Assembly: GCF_000150955.2 (NCBI RefSeq)
Contig: NC_011686.1
Location: 310,001-374,000 of the forward strand
Direction of reading: 5' to 3'
Length of the DNA stretch: 64,000 nt
Source of the DNA: Phaeodactylum tricornutum CCAP 1055/1
Taxonomy: Eukaryota > Bacillariophyta > Bacillariophyceae > Surirellales > Neidiaceae
Below the pieces are notes generated by a model. The model saw only the letters and a list, made by a program, of their open reading frames with translations. It was not told the origin of the DNA and ran no database searches. This document shows, in pieces, positions 28,473 to 39,808 of the stretch (within the stretch, counting starts at the first letter, position 1; each line of letters begins with the position of its first letter). The translations under genes were made by a program, and so were the position numbers.

Positions 28473-30275
28473 ATGGTTTTGGTTGTATCAAACAAGAAAC
28501 GCGTACGAATGCGGATGCACAGGCTACTGCTCGCATACGGTGCGTTCTTGCTGATAGCACAGCATTGCTTTCCTAACGGCGTGACGTCGTTGTCCTTACA
28601 ATATACACCGACAGTGGCAACGCACCGTTCACGTCTATCGCTTGCGAATTGCGACGTCCAAGAGGATCCGGAGAGTCTTGGCGAGTCTAAAGTGGTGGTC
28701 GTGGTGGGTGCGGGGGTGGCAGGGTTGGCCGCCGCATGGACCTTGCTGCAACAGCCGCAGCAGTCAACTAGAGGAATCGCTACGCATTCAGAATTCCGTG
28801 ACGAAAAAGAGCATCCACTGAAAGTCTTGGTACTGGAAGCAAAGGATCGGGTTGGTGGAAGACTTTGGTCCGTGCCAATGAGTCAGGGCACAACTACCAC
28901 GAAGCTCGGTGAAAATGCGAACACTTCGACAGTACGTCAGCAGCAGACGAACGAGGCAACCATTGTGGACCTTGGTGGCATGTACTGGCACGGCGACTCG
29001 CCCGTGCTTCAACATCTGCAAAGTTGCTTTCCGACCTTTGAAACGGTAGCTTCGGGAGGAACTTCTCAGCATCCTGGTAGAAGTGGAGCCCAATGGTTGA
29101 TGTACGATGAAAATGGAAATCTACAGCCGTTACCCCTCAACGAACAAGCCCAGATTCAAGTCTTGTATGATCGTTGGGACGAGCACATGTGCGCTGAGTA
29201 CGCTACTCATCGTCGTCAGGACCGTTTGCTTCGCAAATTTATGGAGCTGGATACGCCCAAGTTGTTGTCAGGCTGGTCGCAGATATTCTTAGAGAAATTG
29301 AGTGTCAGGGAACAATCCTTGCTCCAATTTCAACTCGACATGGCGTTTGGTCTCGACGGAGGCATCCCTTTGGCGGGACACGCTCTGCGGGGACTTGATA
29401 GTGATTGGGATTGGATCCAATATAAGGGTGAAGATCGAGTTTCAAAACAAGGTATGCAACACGTCATGAAGGAACTATCGGATGACATTGTAGCAAAAGG
29501 AGGCACGGTCCAAACTGAGCAACGTGTGACACGAATTCAGTACGCGTCTTCTTCACTGGAGTACAAGGTCACCATCACGACCGAATCTGGTACCCAATAC
29601 TATGCCGACGCTTGTATTGTAGCGTTGCCGCTGGGTGTTCTGAAAGCATCTTCGTCGGTCCTTTTCGATCCAGCATTGCCAAGCCGCAAACAATCCACTT
29701 TGGATCGTGCGGCTGTCGGAGCTCTGAATACGGTAGCCGTACGATGGAATCGTCCAGTGTGTGCCCGAAACACAACAGCGTATTATCTGGTAGGAGACAA
29801 GTACCCGCAGAATCCATTGAGGAACGGGTATGTCTGTTCCGGAAATCTACGTGGTGACGACCCGACCGTCACGCAGTTTTACCTCTCCGAAACTTGTTTC
29901 GATTTTGACGACATGACATATTGGAAGACGCAAGCACTCGAGATTGTCCAAGATCTGATGCCTGGTGAACCAAAACTTGCTTTGGATGATATTTTGGACA
30001 TCAAGGTTTCACAATGGCATTTGGATCCGGATATTCGTGGATCCTACTCAGCACCAGCTACGAATACTCGGGGTAACATGGATCGTAAGCGTTTAGCGGA
30101 ATCTGTGGACCGAGCTCTATTCTTTGCTGGTGAACACACACACTATGAAGGACGCTATCAAAGTATTGATGGAGCCTACGAAACGGGAGTACGAGCTGCT
30201 GCCGAAGTTGCGGACGCCCTCGTTGATCGGTTGCATCACAGTAGGGAGCGAGGAGTTAACACGGCAGGATTTTAA
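28473..30275 (+). CDS. Flavin-containing amine oxidase (polyamine oxidase-like)
   Basis: This single-exon protein has 600 residues from ATG 28473; the open frame before it has no ATG. An N-terminal hydrophobic stretch, RLLLAYGAFLLIAQHCF, looks like a signal peptide or anchor. The FAD Rossmann motif VVVVVGAGVAGLAAAWTL is at about residues 73-90, followed by the ribose-binding VLEAKDRVGGRLWS and a GGMYWHG segment. The C-terminal FFAGEHTHYEGRYQSIDGAYETG is the diagnostic flavin-binding end of MAO/PAO/LSD1 oxidases. It should oxidise an amine, probably a polyamine, releasing H2O2. Its TAA stop overlaps the stop of the convergent Ca2+ ATPase gene within one TTAA at 30272-30275. Confidence 0.9.
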   Translation: MVLVVSNKKRVRMRMHRLLLAYGAFLLIAQHCFPNGVTSLSLQYTPTVATHRSRLSLANCDVQEDPESLGESKVVVVVGAGVAGLAAAWTLLQQPQQSTRGIATHSEFRDEKEHPLKVLVLEAKDRVGGRLWSVPMSQGTTTTKLGENANTSTVRQQQTNEATIVDLGGMYWHGDSPVLQHLQSCFPTFETVASGGTSQHPGRSGAQWLMYDENGNLQPLPLNEQAQIQVLYDRWDEHMCAEYATHRRQDRLLRKFMELDTPKLLSGWSQIFLEKLSVREQSLLQFQLDMAFGLDGGIPLAGHALRGLDSDWDWIQYKGEDRVSKQGMQHVMKELSDDIVAKGGTVQTEQRVTRIQYASSSLEYKVTITTESGTQYYADACIVALPLGVLKASSSVLFDPALPSRKQSTLDRAAVGALNTVAVRWNRPVCARNTTAYYLVGDKYPQNPLRNGYVCSGNLRGDDPTVTQFYLSETCFDFDDMTYWKTQALEIVQDLMPGEPKLALDDILDIKVSQWHLDPDIRGSYSAPATNTRGNMDRKRLAESVDRALFFAGEHTHYEGRYQSIDGAYETGVRAAAEVADALVDRLHHSRERGVNTAGF

Positions 30276-33200
30276 TTCTCAAGCGCATTCAGGCGTCTCG
30301 ACTTCTTCCGGTCTTCTCGATTAACCCATCGTCCTATAGCTTTCAAGATTTCATCGACTAAGAGAATGGGTGCAGCCCAGGAGATAACCAGGGCCCAGTC
30401 ATCGATCGAAAGAGGTACCTGTATAAGTCAACATTGGAGTTAAGGAAATAAGTTGGATGAATTAATACAAGACGAAAACTATCACAGCAGAACAAATAAA
30501 CATACCATGCCGAAGCTTTCTCCGAGAGCTGGAATACCGAGGTCTGAGCTGTAAAGAACCATAAGATGTAGCAAAAAAGGGCCGGACACTCCGAGTATTA
30601 ACCACTTGTTTTCTTGAGGTCCGACTCGGAAAATCGAATCATCCATGGAAACTGCCGATAAGGCCTTTAACATTTCCATACAAACTAAAGTAGTCAACGC
30701 TAGAGTTTGAGGTAGCATACGAGCTGAGCCCTGGAATAGATCTGTGCAAGAAGCTGATTCTGTAGGCGGTGTCCAAAACTCGCCACATTGACTCCATGTT
30801 GCCAATTGAGCCAACGTTATGCCCTGCGACAGATAGTGTTGGGCAAAAATTCCAATCGTTGCGAGTCCAACGTATAACCCTGTAATACAATAGCGCGTCA
30901 ATAACCATCGAGTCATAATTGGCTCGTCGCTGGGCCGCGGCGGCTGCTCCATGAGATCAGGTGCCGGTGGATTGAAGCCGAGTGCAGTTGCAGGTGGTCC
31001 ATCCGTTACGAGGTTGACCCACAATAAATGCATCGCAGTCAAAGGTTCTGGGAAGCCAGCAAGAGTAGCAAAAAAAATTGCGCAAATCTCCCCAATATTA
31101 CAACTAATCAAGAAACAAATGAACGCTTGCATGTTGGAGTATATACGTCGCCCTTCTTCGACAGCACTGACAATCGTTGAAAAATTGTCATCGGCAAGTA
31201 TCATGTCAGCAGCATTTTTCGAAACTTCCGTCCCGGTGATTCCCATTGCAATTCCAATAGCAGCTTGCTGTAAGGCAGGAGCGTCATTCACTCCATCCCC
31301 AGTCATTGCAGGAATCTCGTCTAAATTTTGTAGCATTTTCACCAACTTCTGCTTGTCTGCTGGCTCGGCTCGGCAGAAAACAATGTTACCTTCTCTAAGA
31401 ATCTCCAGTTGCTCACGTTCCGCCTTGAGGAAGAACTCGCGGCCTTCATACGCTTTGAGTGGTCGTCCATCGTCTACTGGGGAGAAGATGTTCACATCCC
31501 TGGCAATCGCAATAGCGGTATCTTTTGCATCGCCCGTAATCATCATTACACGGATCCCCGCGCGTGTGCATTGCTTCATACTTTCCGCAACTTCTGGACG
31601 CGCGGGGTCCTTTATGCCAACGATACCAACTAACGTTAACCCGGATTCGACACTTCTGTAATTGGTTGGATCCGACAAGAGAGGATGCCGGGAAACGGCA
31701 CGGTCATTGTCTGGCTCAAAAGATTTCAAGCTGTCGTCCAGTTCGTCTTGATCCTTAATTGCCAAAGCGAGACAACGAAGAGGTCGAGCAGCCATTTTTG
31801 ATACCTGATCTTCGATGGATCGTCGGAGAGCGCCCGTCATGGGAGCAATGGTTCCGTCACGGAACTTTACATTCGTGCAGCGTTCAATGAGTAAATTGGG
31901 AGCACCCTTGATTAGAAGACGATTGCCGGCCTTCCTTGATTTGACGCCAGAGCGATAGGCTGCCGCCCCAGGATAATCTCCTTTAGAAAATCCACACAAA
32001 ACAGACATAGATTTCCGGTCTCGACTAAACTCCAAAGTAGCTAGGCGCGGATGAGCCTCGCGCCATGACTCAACGTTGGCACTGGCCAATACACTAGGCG
32101 GGACATCGAAATGCAATCCTTTTTTATCTAAGCGGCCCTTTTCCAGGTAGTGAGACATTCCTCCGAGCTTTTCGGCAAGAATACAAAGAGCCGCTTCAGT
32201 TGGCTCGCCGACACGTTGAAAGGCTTTCTCCGTATTTTTGACTTTCTTTTCTTTTCCCGTCTTTACATCCTTCGTACCTTTGAATGTCATGCCAATACTT
32301 CGGTTGGCGGTCTTACCGGAGGGGTCATTAATTTCGTCTTCAGACTCAAGTACCTCAGAGTCAATGCCCAAGATCTTGGCATCATTGCAGAGCGCACACA
32401 CCGCTGCAACATCCGCTACCGAACCCAAGGGATCCTCCTTGACCTCTTTGTTATATTGTATGCCCTCGACTTCACCTACCGGCGAGTATGAAAACCCTTC
32501 CACAATACGTTCGCGAATACTGACCTCACCTACCTCATCGTGTTCCAACAAAACCAGGCTGACGACCGTCATCTCGTTGGTTGTCAGGGTGCCCGTTTTG
32601 TCGGTACAAATTACCGATGTGCAACCCAGTGTCTCCACCGACTGCAATTTACGGACGATCACGTTGCGCTCAGCCATACGCCGAGTTCCTAAACTTAAAC
32701 ACAAGGTGATTACGGCTGGTAAACCCTCCGGAATGGCAGCCACGCCCAAAGCGACGGCCACCTTTGCGTAGTAGACAGCACCGACCCAGACGGAACCAAA
32801 GCTGGGGTCGTTCATTTTCGGAATTGATACAATCCATACCGCCAGACATATCACTCCAATAATGATTGTCAGAGTCTCTCCGAATTCGTCCAGTTTTATG
32901 GCCAACGGCGTCTTCGGCTGTTCGGCTTTGGCGGCTGTAACTCCTTGCTGGATTTTTCCAAACTGCGTCGTCATGCCCGTCTGAACGACAACTGCCTTCC
33001 CAGAACCGGATGTAACCATGGTACCAGAATACAGCATGCCCTTTTGGTCCTGAACTGGCCTGTTGGGTGAATCGGCACGCCCTTCATCCCCAGGCAATTT
33101 TCCAACAGTCACAGATTCTCCCGTAAGCGAGCCTTCATCGATTTGAAGCGATGATGATTGCAACGAAAGAAGTCGCGAATCAGCCGGGATTTTATCCCCT

Positions 33201-34030
33201 ACTCGTAACTCAATGATATCTCCGGGAACGAGATCGGAAGCTTCGAGGGAAGATTTCCAAACGCCATCTCGTAGCACTGTGGCCGTCGCCGACTGCATAC
33301 GCTGTAAAGCATCGAGACTGTCACTGGCACTTTGGGATTGCCAAACACCAACAGCAGCGTTTACTACCAAAATCGCCAAAATTACAAGGGGTTCAACAAA
33401 GCTCTTCCACAAGGCCTCATCCGTGGCGAGTTCGGCAGCTGCAGTGGCACTCTGACGGACTTCAAAGTAGGAAAAGACACCCGAAAGGAGCGCGACGACC
33501 AGAAGAATTTGTACAAGTCGATCTTCGAATTGTTCCAGTATAAGCTGCCAAGTAGACTTCGACTTGGATTGCTCCAACGAGTTCTTACCAAATTGCACCA
33601 GCCTTGCCGATGCTTGACTTTCCGATAGACCTTCGGGATTTGATTCCAAGGTTGTCCAGAGTTCGTCCATGGAAAGACTGCCAGCGTCAACAGCGGAAGA
33701 GTTATACTTAAGTCGTGTCAAAAAAGGAGACATGGTCTCATTTTTCGAGAATCCTGTCCTCGTTGATGCCGAAAGAGCCGTCGTCGAAAGGGCTTTTGCT
33801 TCTGAGTTGCTTGCACGGCTAGCAGTAGTAACAGCATAGGCGGAAGGGCTTCCAATTTGATCGGCACCTCCGCGTATCTGTCGCCAAACATCCGGACGCT
33901 TCCAGTGCAATCTTCCTGAAGTTCGCGCCATCAAAAGCTTTGGAAGATATGCGTGGGAGATTGGACATTTCCAACTCAATCCGATGTTGAGCCCTGCCCA
34001 GCAACAAGCGATCATCAACTGTCTCGACAT
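30272..34030 (-). CDS. P-type Ca2+ ATPase (P2A, SERCA-like)
   Basis: There are two exons, 34030-30506 and 30418-30272, with an 87-bp intron (GTATGT...ATACAG) in phase 0, giving 1223 residues. It has an N-terminal cation-ATPase domain (LSESQASARLVQFGKNSL), the TGES actuator loop (SLTGESVTV), PEGLP in the ion-binding helix M4 and the phosphorylation site DKTGTLT (Asp near 477). A KGAPNLLIERC nucleotide-binding segment, TGDGVNDAPAL and the C-terminal transporter helices follow. Exon 2 codes VPLSIDDWALVISWAAPILL..DEILK, the last SERCA helix; without it the gene would end in an intronic LFVLL. About 110 extra N-terminal residues precede the ATPase core and may carry targeting information. It pumps Ca2+ into a compartment, by family ER or a related store. 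Confidence 0.92.
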
Positions 34031-34486
34031 ATTGCCTTCTTTTATCCGTACAATTGTTTTACTCTTTGCGTACGTAGTTCCACATCAATCAGTGTGTGTA
34101 GTAGATGCGAAAGACCAAGCAATTTATGGAAGGAAATCTCTCGTTACCTTCGTTATCTTTATGCAAATGGATGCCTTCGTAAATCCCATCAGGAGCTCCA
34201 ATCCCTGCGATCAGGTTGATGGATATTGACAACGAATCGGTTTGTTGCCGTACCTCTCTATCTTGCAAAAAAACATCGGCGCTTGTGCTGTCATTCTGAC
34301 GAGATGTGACGTCAAAAATGGAAAGCCACGTGGAATAAATATAGGCTGCAATCACATCCGAACGAGTGATAAAAATCTTGCTGACACTTAAAGTGGATCT
34401 GTAATGACACCTTTTTCGCAAAAGACTGTCTTCGTTTTGGCCTTTACCGATGTTCCGGAATAACAGCTTAATCCAGCTTGGTCACC
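34031..34486. other. Divergent intergenic region
   Basis: This lies between the Ca2+ ATPase and the channel-like gene. A TGACGTCA element (cAMP-response-like palindrome) is at about 34308-34315. No gene is seen. Confidence 0.4.
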
Positions 34487-35974
34487 ATGGTAAAATTATG
34501 GTTGCCATCGCCTCCTCTAATCAATGCGCATAACGAACAACGCAATGATGAAGAGCATGCTTCTCCAGAAGCCCAGCCCTTTGGTTTACGGCGTGCGGAA
34601 CGAGGATACGGTTCGACGATTGGATTGCCCACGTTCTTGACATCTTCCAGCAGCAGGAGCGTGCGTAGTGCTTACGACACCATCGCTACATCAATTCCAG
34701 AACGTCTACCCGAATCCCAGGCTTCAGAGGCCCATTCCATTCGCTTTCAAGTGGTTGTATGGCACGTGGGTCCGATGGATTCAGTTCTTGGCAAAGTCGA
34801 CGTCCGTTTTCGTGTCACTATTTTTTGGAATGCGATTCCATATCTAAGACCGTGTAAGGATGGTTACCATGCGTCGTCCTCGGTCAGAAGCGACACAACA
34901 AACACGAGAGACTCGATTGTTAAAGTGTGGACAATGTATGGTCGACAGCGAGCTTACGAACGAACCTTGCATGACAATCTGTCACCCGAGTCTTCGCCTG
35001 TGGCGGAGAACCACAAGAAATTCAGTAGGATACGGTACGTTGATGTTCCTCCGGTATCCATCCTTAACGCAATCGACTTTGAGGTCCTGGGTGGAGACCC
35101 TGAAGTTTGTGTCGTTCAAGAAGAATCTCGGCTTATGCGCTGGAGTTGCCTCTACAAAGCATCCCTAACTCAAGCAGACTGGAATGTCGCCAATTTCCCG
35201 CACGATTCCCATAACCTCGTCTTGAAGTTTGGCATTCTCAAAGATCGCCGAGCGGGGAAACGCTGGGACCGCAACATATGGAAGCTGGGGTTGGCAACCG
35301 AGGACGATACCCAAGGTTCCATCCGTGTACCAGAAGGCTTACTAGTGGAGCACGTACGTGTACCAGAGTTCAGCTACGATGTAGCTCGGGGTTTGGATTT
35401 TGAATTTGTTCCGCTAAATTTTGGTGCCAGTCGTCCTCTTAATAGTAATGCGGAAAACGGAAGTAACAAGGACCAGCTGAATGGAAGGGAGCAGGACAAC
35501 TGTGACACCTGTTTACAAGTCAAACTGCATGTCCAGCGCGACTCGGCTTACTACGACCGCAACATCATCCCACTACTAACGGCCTTAAATCTGGTGGGCA
35601 TATCGACTTTGGCATTGGCACCGTCCAAATTTGGATCTCGTGGGCAAATTATAGTAGCAACTGCGTTTGTCGAAATTGGGCTCCGTATGACACTGGACAG
35701 CCGGCTTCCACACGTGGGATATCAAATCAAGATGCAGGTTGTGCTCAACAACTTCTTTTTTGGTCTGCTCTTTCTCGTTCTTGGAAGCAGCATCAACTAT
35801 CTTGTGCTAAATTATGACATGCAACAAAAGGAACAAGAACCTAGATGCTGTTATCACATCACCATGTGGCTTGATGTTGGCTTGGCCATAACAGAATTGC
35901 TGCACGTGCTCTGGAACCTGACGCTGTATTTTGGGTGGAATCCAGGTCAGCTCTGCGACTATGCAATTGATTGA
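34487..35974 (+). CDS. Pentameric ligand-gated ion channel (Cys-loop receptor-like) homologue
   Basis: This single-exon protein has 495 residues from ATG 34487. The extracellular beta-sandwich is recognisable by ADWNVANFPHDSHNLVLKF, corresponding to the F-P-x-D-x-Q/H-x-L loop that follows the canonical ligand-binding strands. Pre-M1 and M1 fit RDSAYYDRNIIPLLTALNLVG, the family's RxxxYYxxNxxxP. A pore-helix-like stretch ends LDSRLPHVGYQIKMQ, matching the family's LPxxxYxxxxD M2-M3 loop. M3 is VVLNNFFFGLLFLVLGSSINY and M4 lies at the end (LDVGLAITELLHVLWNLTLYFG). There is no clear Cys-loop, as in prokaryotic-type channels, and no obvious signal peptide, so an upstream exon may exist. Ligand and ion are unknown. 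Confidence 0.7.
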   Translation: MVKLWLPSPPLINAHNEQRNDEEHASPEAQPFGLRRAERGYGSTIGLPTFLTSSSSRSVRSAYDTIATSIPERLPESQASEAHSIRFQVVVWHVGPMDSVLGKVDVRFRVTIFWNAIPYLRPCKDGYHASSSVRSDTTNTRDSIVKVWTMYGRQRAYERTLHDNLSPESSPVAENHKKFSRIRYVDVPPVSILNAIDFEVLGGDPEVCVVQEESRLMRWSCLYKASLTQADWNVANFPHDSHNLVLKFGILKDRRAGKRWDRNIWKLGLATEDDTQGSIRVPEGLLVEHVRVPEFSYDVARGLDFEFVPLNFGASRPLNSNAENGSNKDQLNGREQDNCDTCLQVKLHVQRDSAYYDRNIIPLLTALNLVGISTLALAPSKFGSRGQIIVATAFVEIGLRMTLDSRLPHVGYQIKMQVVLNNFFFGLLFLVLGSSINYLVLNYDMQQKEQEPRCCYHITMWLDVGLAITELLHVLWNLTLYFGWNPGQLCDYAID

Positions 35975-37253
35975 AGTCGCGTATGCTATCACTTGGTTGG
36001 TCCTACCACCTTAACATCGACGCTTTTTCCTTACTTCCTTTTGCGAAAGTCTCTTTAATGCTAGAAGTGCAATTTTGGTTACTTACTGTGCCTACCTTGA
36101 CAATTTGTAGGAAAGCCTTGTGTATAAGATTGAGCATCGCCATTCCTTCTGTTGACAAGAGTCTGTGAAAATAAAGTACCTCCAAGAAAAGCCCGCCAGC
36201 AGTCTCTCCGCCGTTCTTGCCGATCGTCTATTTGGATGAGAGGAGTGCACGCAACGACTTTTTTCATGGCAAAAATGCGTTTATTAACGTAAGGAAAAAC
36301 ATTCTTCCGCGTTTTGTGTCTTCTCTCTATGCTTTTTGATATCTCAATTTTACCAAGTTGGTAGATGGACAGGGAGATTCTCTGTATTGAAATAGTGAGA
36401 TACGGTTATCGGTACCCTCGATTTACAGCGGACACTATCTGGACTAAGCTAAGGTAGTAAATATTTCAAAAAGTACGAATGTGACAAACAGTATCTACTT
36501 GGCTCGAATGACGGACATCAAATTCCACACTTTCATGGGGTCCTGGCTTGAAGCGGTGCTGGATCGTTCGAAATGTGTGTGGGTGGGATCTGTTTCCTAT
36601 TATCTTTTTCGTCACGCCGGCATACCATTCTCCATACCCTTCAAGGCAAACAGCATACGATCGAATTAGTTATAAGCACATCACGCCCACAAGCATATTT
36701 TAATAAAATAAATAAAACATTTAACAACTGAGGTTTGGCAGAACCGTTGAAATCCGGCTACACGATTCTTTGTATATGGCCTTAGGGGAGTTTCACAGAG
36801 TAAACTGTCGATATTCTATTTGGTTGGAACACTGAGTACACATCCTTCCACTTCCCACGAACGTTAGAGTCGGTACATGGCTGATAGAGGCTTATCATTT
36901 TTGCGCTAAATCCTTTAATTACAACTCTGTACTCCGACTCATTTAGGTTTGATTTTCAGTGTACGGGTACACTTTTCTGCGATATTGCTAGCCCCGGACG
37001 AGGCAAATACCGCGCAGCTCATTTCGCTTTTCAGCAAACTCAGACTACAATTCACAGTCACACAATAACGGCGAGGTACGGAAAAAGGTACGGCATCAAT
37101 TGAGAGCCGCTGGCTTCTAAACAAATCTATGCACATGGAATATAACCAAGAAGGGCAGACCTCTGACAACATTTTTCACTTTGGACTTAGGTTCTACTCG
37201 AATTTGATTACACAAACATCTGGAGACCGTCAGTGAAGAATTTGCATTCGATC
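35975..37253. other. Intergenic region, about 1.3 kb
   Basis: No gene is recognised; only short frames occur (for example 36481-36669). AT-rich with AATAAAATAAATAAAA near 36705. TTCACAGTCAC lies at 37051-37061, about 200 bp upstream of the first zinc-finger gene. Confidence 0.4.
37051..37061 (+). promoter_or_regulatory. TTCACAGTCAC motif upstream of FAR1-type gene 1
   Basis: Recurrent 5'-end motif in sense orientation. The role is inferred. Confidence 0.3.
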
Positions 37254-38138
37254 ATGAGTCGTACATCCAACAGTTACCATCATCGGCATCAAGCATACTT
37301 CCATCCCCACGAAGATGAGTTTGCCGCTCCATCGACACCATTCTACCACCAATTTCATGATGTCTTCACGCCCGTTCCCTCACGTACCTCTAGGTATTGC
37401 TTCGAGGAGAAGGATGTACGCCACCTGTCGGCACCTCCGATGCTTCAAACGTGTTTAGCTGTAGAGGAATGCCCCAAGGCAAGTACCTCGCCTCCTTCGC
37501 GGCGACTTCCATCTTCTCCTTTGGTGAAGCGGAGCTCTACCCCCGCTCCCACACCGTCATGTACAAGAAGTTCAGCTACCGCTTCGCCCTCTCCTGCTAT
37601 CTCGCTTGACGATGAAGCCATTTGGTCCTGCGACTCTGGCGACACCTTTGAGTGCCCCTTTGACTATTACGAAAAGGTTCTTGAACATGCCAAAACGTAC
37701 GGCTTTACTATAGCCCGCTCCTTTGAGCGCTATTGGGAAGAAGATCAACAAAAGTTTGGAGTCGTCGTGAAAAAAGGTTACATTTACTGTAATGTTCTGA
37801 AGTGCCAGCGCGGTCGACGCGGATGTTGTTTTGGAATTCGCTTTGTGCATGTACCCAAGCGCGGTGTTTACAAAATCAACAAATGTAATGGGACACATTT
37901 GCACGAGTTGGCTGTCGGGCAACATAACAACGGCAGGCGACGGGCCCCGGTGGTGACTCAGAAAGGTTGCAAGAGGTTGAGGGTCGAGACAAGTCCAGAA
38001 AACAAGACAGTCTCGGCAGCAGTATTCGCTGCTCCAGGCATGAAACCAATGCTACGAACCAAAGGTGAGCCTTGGGGATACCCAGACGAATATTTCTCCT
38101 GTACATCTGTGCTTGGGCGCAGCAGCTACTACACGTAG
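37254..38138 (+). CDS. FAR1/WRKY-GCM1-type zinc-finger protein 1
   Basis: This single-exon protein has 294 residues from ATG 37254. The first 125 residues are His/Pro/Ser-rich. A C-terminal domain of about 95 residues follows: FDYYEKVLEHAKTYGFTIA, then KKGYIYCNVLKCQRGRRGCC, ending KINKCNGTHLHEL. The C-x4-C...C...H-x-H pattern with preceding YYE..LEHAK.YGF helix matches the FAR1-type DNA-binding domain of the WRKY-GCM1 zinc-finger superfamily, a fold shared with Mutator-like transposase N-termini. No transposase core or terminal repeats are seen, so this looks like a host transcription factor. The neighbouring gene at 39809 is a close paralogue, so the two form a tandem duplication. Confidence 0.75.
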   Translation: MSRTSNSYHHRHQAYFHPHEDEFAAPSTPFYHQFHDVFTPVPSRTSRYCFEEKDVRHLSAPPMLQTCLAVEECPKASTSPPSRRLPSSPLVKRSSTPAPTPSCTRSSATASPSPAISLDDEAIWSCDSGDTFECPFDYYEKVLEHAKTYGFTIARSFERYWEEDQQKFGVVVKKGYIYCNVLKCQRGRRGCCFGIRFVHVPKRGVYKINKCNGTHLHELAVGQHNNGRRRAPVVTQKGCKRLRVETSPENKTVSAAVFAAPGMKPMLRTKGEPWGYPDEYFSCTSVLGRSSYYT

Positions 38139-39808
38139 GGCTACCGGATCAGCCTGTTCTTCCGGTGCTCCGCACTGGAAACCCATTTACGCACGCTCGA
38201 TTTACTTGTCTGGCTCTCATCGCGCCATGGAATTTCTAAGAAGTCCATCAAGTTGAATAACTATTTTAATTACTCTTCAAGGAAGTAACGTTGTAGTTTA
38301 TCCACTATCAAAAAATCCTGCATAACTATTATGCCCTTGGGTATTTTATATAATTGCATCGTTTGATTTGACACAAGAATAATACTTACAGTGGATGCGA
38401 CCTCTAGACGGGAGGGGCTTGACTCACATTCTGTCAGTAGTAAACCTAGTATGGCGATTGAAAAGAGCAAAAGAGAGACCATTACAAAACAGACGCAGTA
38501 CACGTTCCGCTTTCCTGGAGGATAGAAGACCCTATCCCAATGAAGAGACGAGATTCAACCCTGCTCTCTCACACAACTTGGATGACCAGATATTTTCGGT
38601 CGACTTCTGTTATTGGTTCTGGAGAATGACTTTCTCCCAATGTATATACGAACCAAACCAGTGAAGTCTCGCGCATTTCCAGTATGAAACACGCTTTTCG
38701 ATATGACAAACTAACAGTTAAAGCCGTGCAAATGTTATTTTGGTCTCCGGTTGCCCATCGTTCGACAAGTGCGTGTGTTACTTCTCTAACCTATGTGCTG
38801 CGAATCGGATGCGGCGCTGCCGCATCCAATGAGATACTTTGAGAAGTTCTGACGAAATCTGGGCTAGCTCAGTCGGTACGCTGGCATGATGTACAAGTCC
38901 ATAAGGGCTATATAAAACTAAGTGACTCTAATTAGTATCTCTGCTTGCATCATCATATCCTCTCCTTCCCGATGAAAAGGGCATATGATATATTACGGTT
39001 GAGATAAGGGTCTCATAGTACTTTGTCTGATGAAAGGATTCAAAATCAGTTATGAAGTCGCTTACAACTCCGAAAGACGGTGTATGTTTACACATGTTGG
39101 CAGATCGGGTGACCGTGAACACAAACCACGCTACCCCGACTTTGAGATTTTGTCGATCTAAATTGAATCCACAGACAAGTATGTGTGGTAGGTACACTGG
39201 AGAAACGACTGTATCATGTAGAGTGGAGTCGGTCAAGAGATAAGCAATTTAGGTTAATTAATCATGGCAGTTAAAGTAAGTTCATCTCATTTGCGGAGTA
39301 CAAGCCAATTTAGTAGCTTGCGACACCAATTTATTAGTTAGTTTCTGTGTCCGAACCCGGGTGGATCACTTTTCTTTATAGCGAAGAATTTCTGAATTCC
39401 GTTGTCTTGCGGTTGAGGAACGAACTCGTCGGTAGGTTGTTCGGATCTCTCCTCTTTCGCTATTTTTACAAGCGCGCGCGCTCCCAGGGCCTATATATTC
39501 GATTGCAACCAGTCAATCAGAGTCCCATCAAAAAAGTACTTAGTGGGGGGCGCCAAAAAATGAGTTAGTTACTATCGCGACCGTCGATCTGGCCAGCCAC
39601 GCACTCTAACGATACAATCGCGTTCATCCTATGACTCTCACTCGCGTTCTCTCTCTTGCGAAGAAGATCGGAGCTCTATCAACGTCCTCCTCGCTCGCTC
39701 TTGCTCGCTCTCGCTCGCTTTCTCGGACCAACGGACCCACTTTTCCTTCTCGGAGACCAGTCCACTCTAGACCCATCCGGTCCCTCGAGTATCTATCTGT
39801 ATACGACT
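38139..39808. other. Intergenic region, about 1.7 kb
   Basis: This separates the tandem zinc-finger genes. It holds a 17-nt tRNA-like fragment at 38862-38878 and CTCGCT repeats at 39690-39720 just before the second gene. No other gene is supported. Confidence 0.4.
38862..38878 (+). other. tRNA-Lys-like 5' fragment (relic)
   Basis: GGCTAGCTCAGTCGGTA matches the D-arm and A box of eukaryotic tRNA-Lys. No anticodon stem or GGTTCGA B box follows, so it is not a functional tRNA. It could be a truncated tRNA or a tRNA-derived repeat remnant. Confidence 0.3.
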
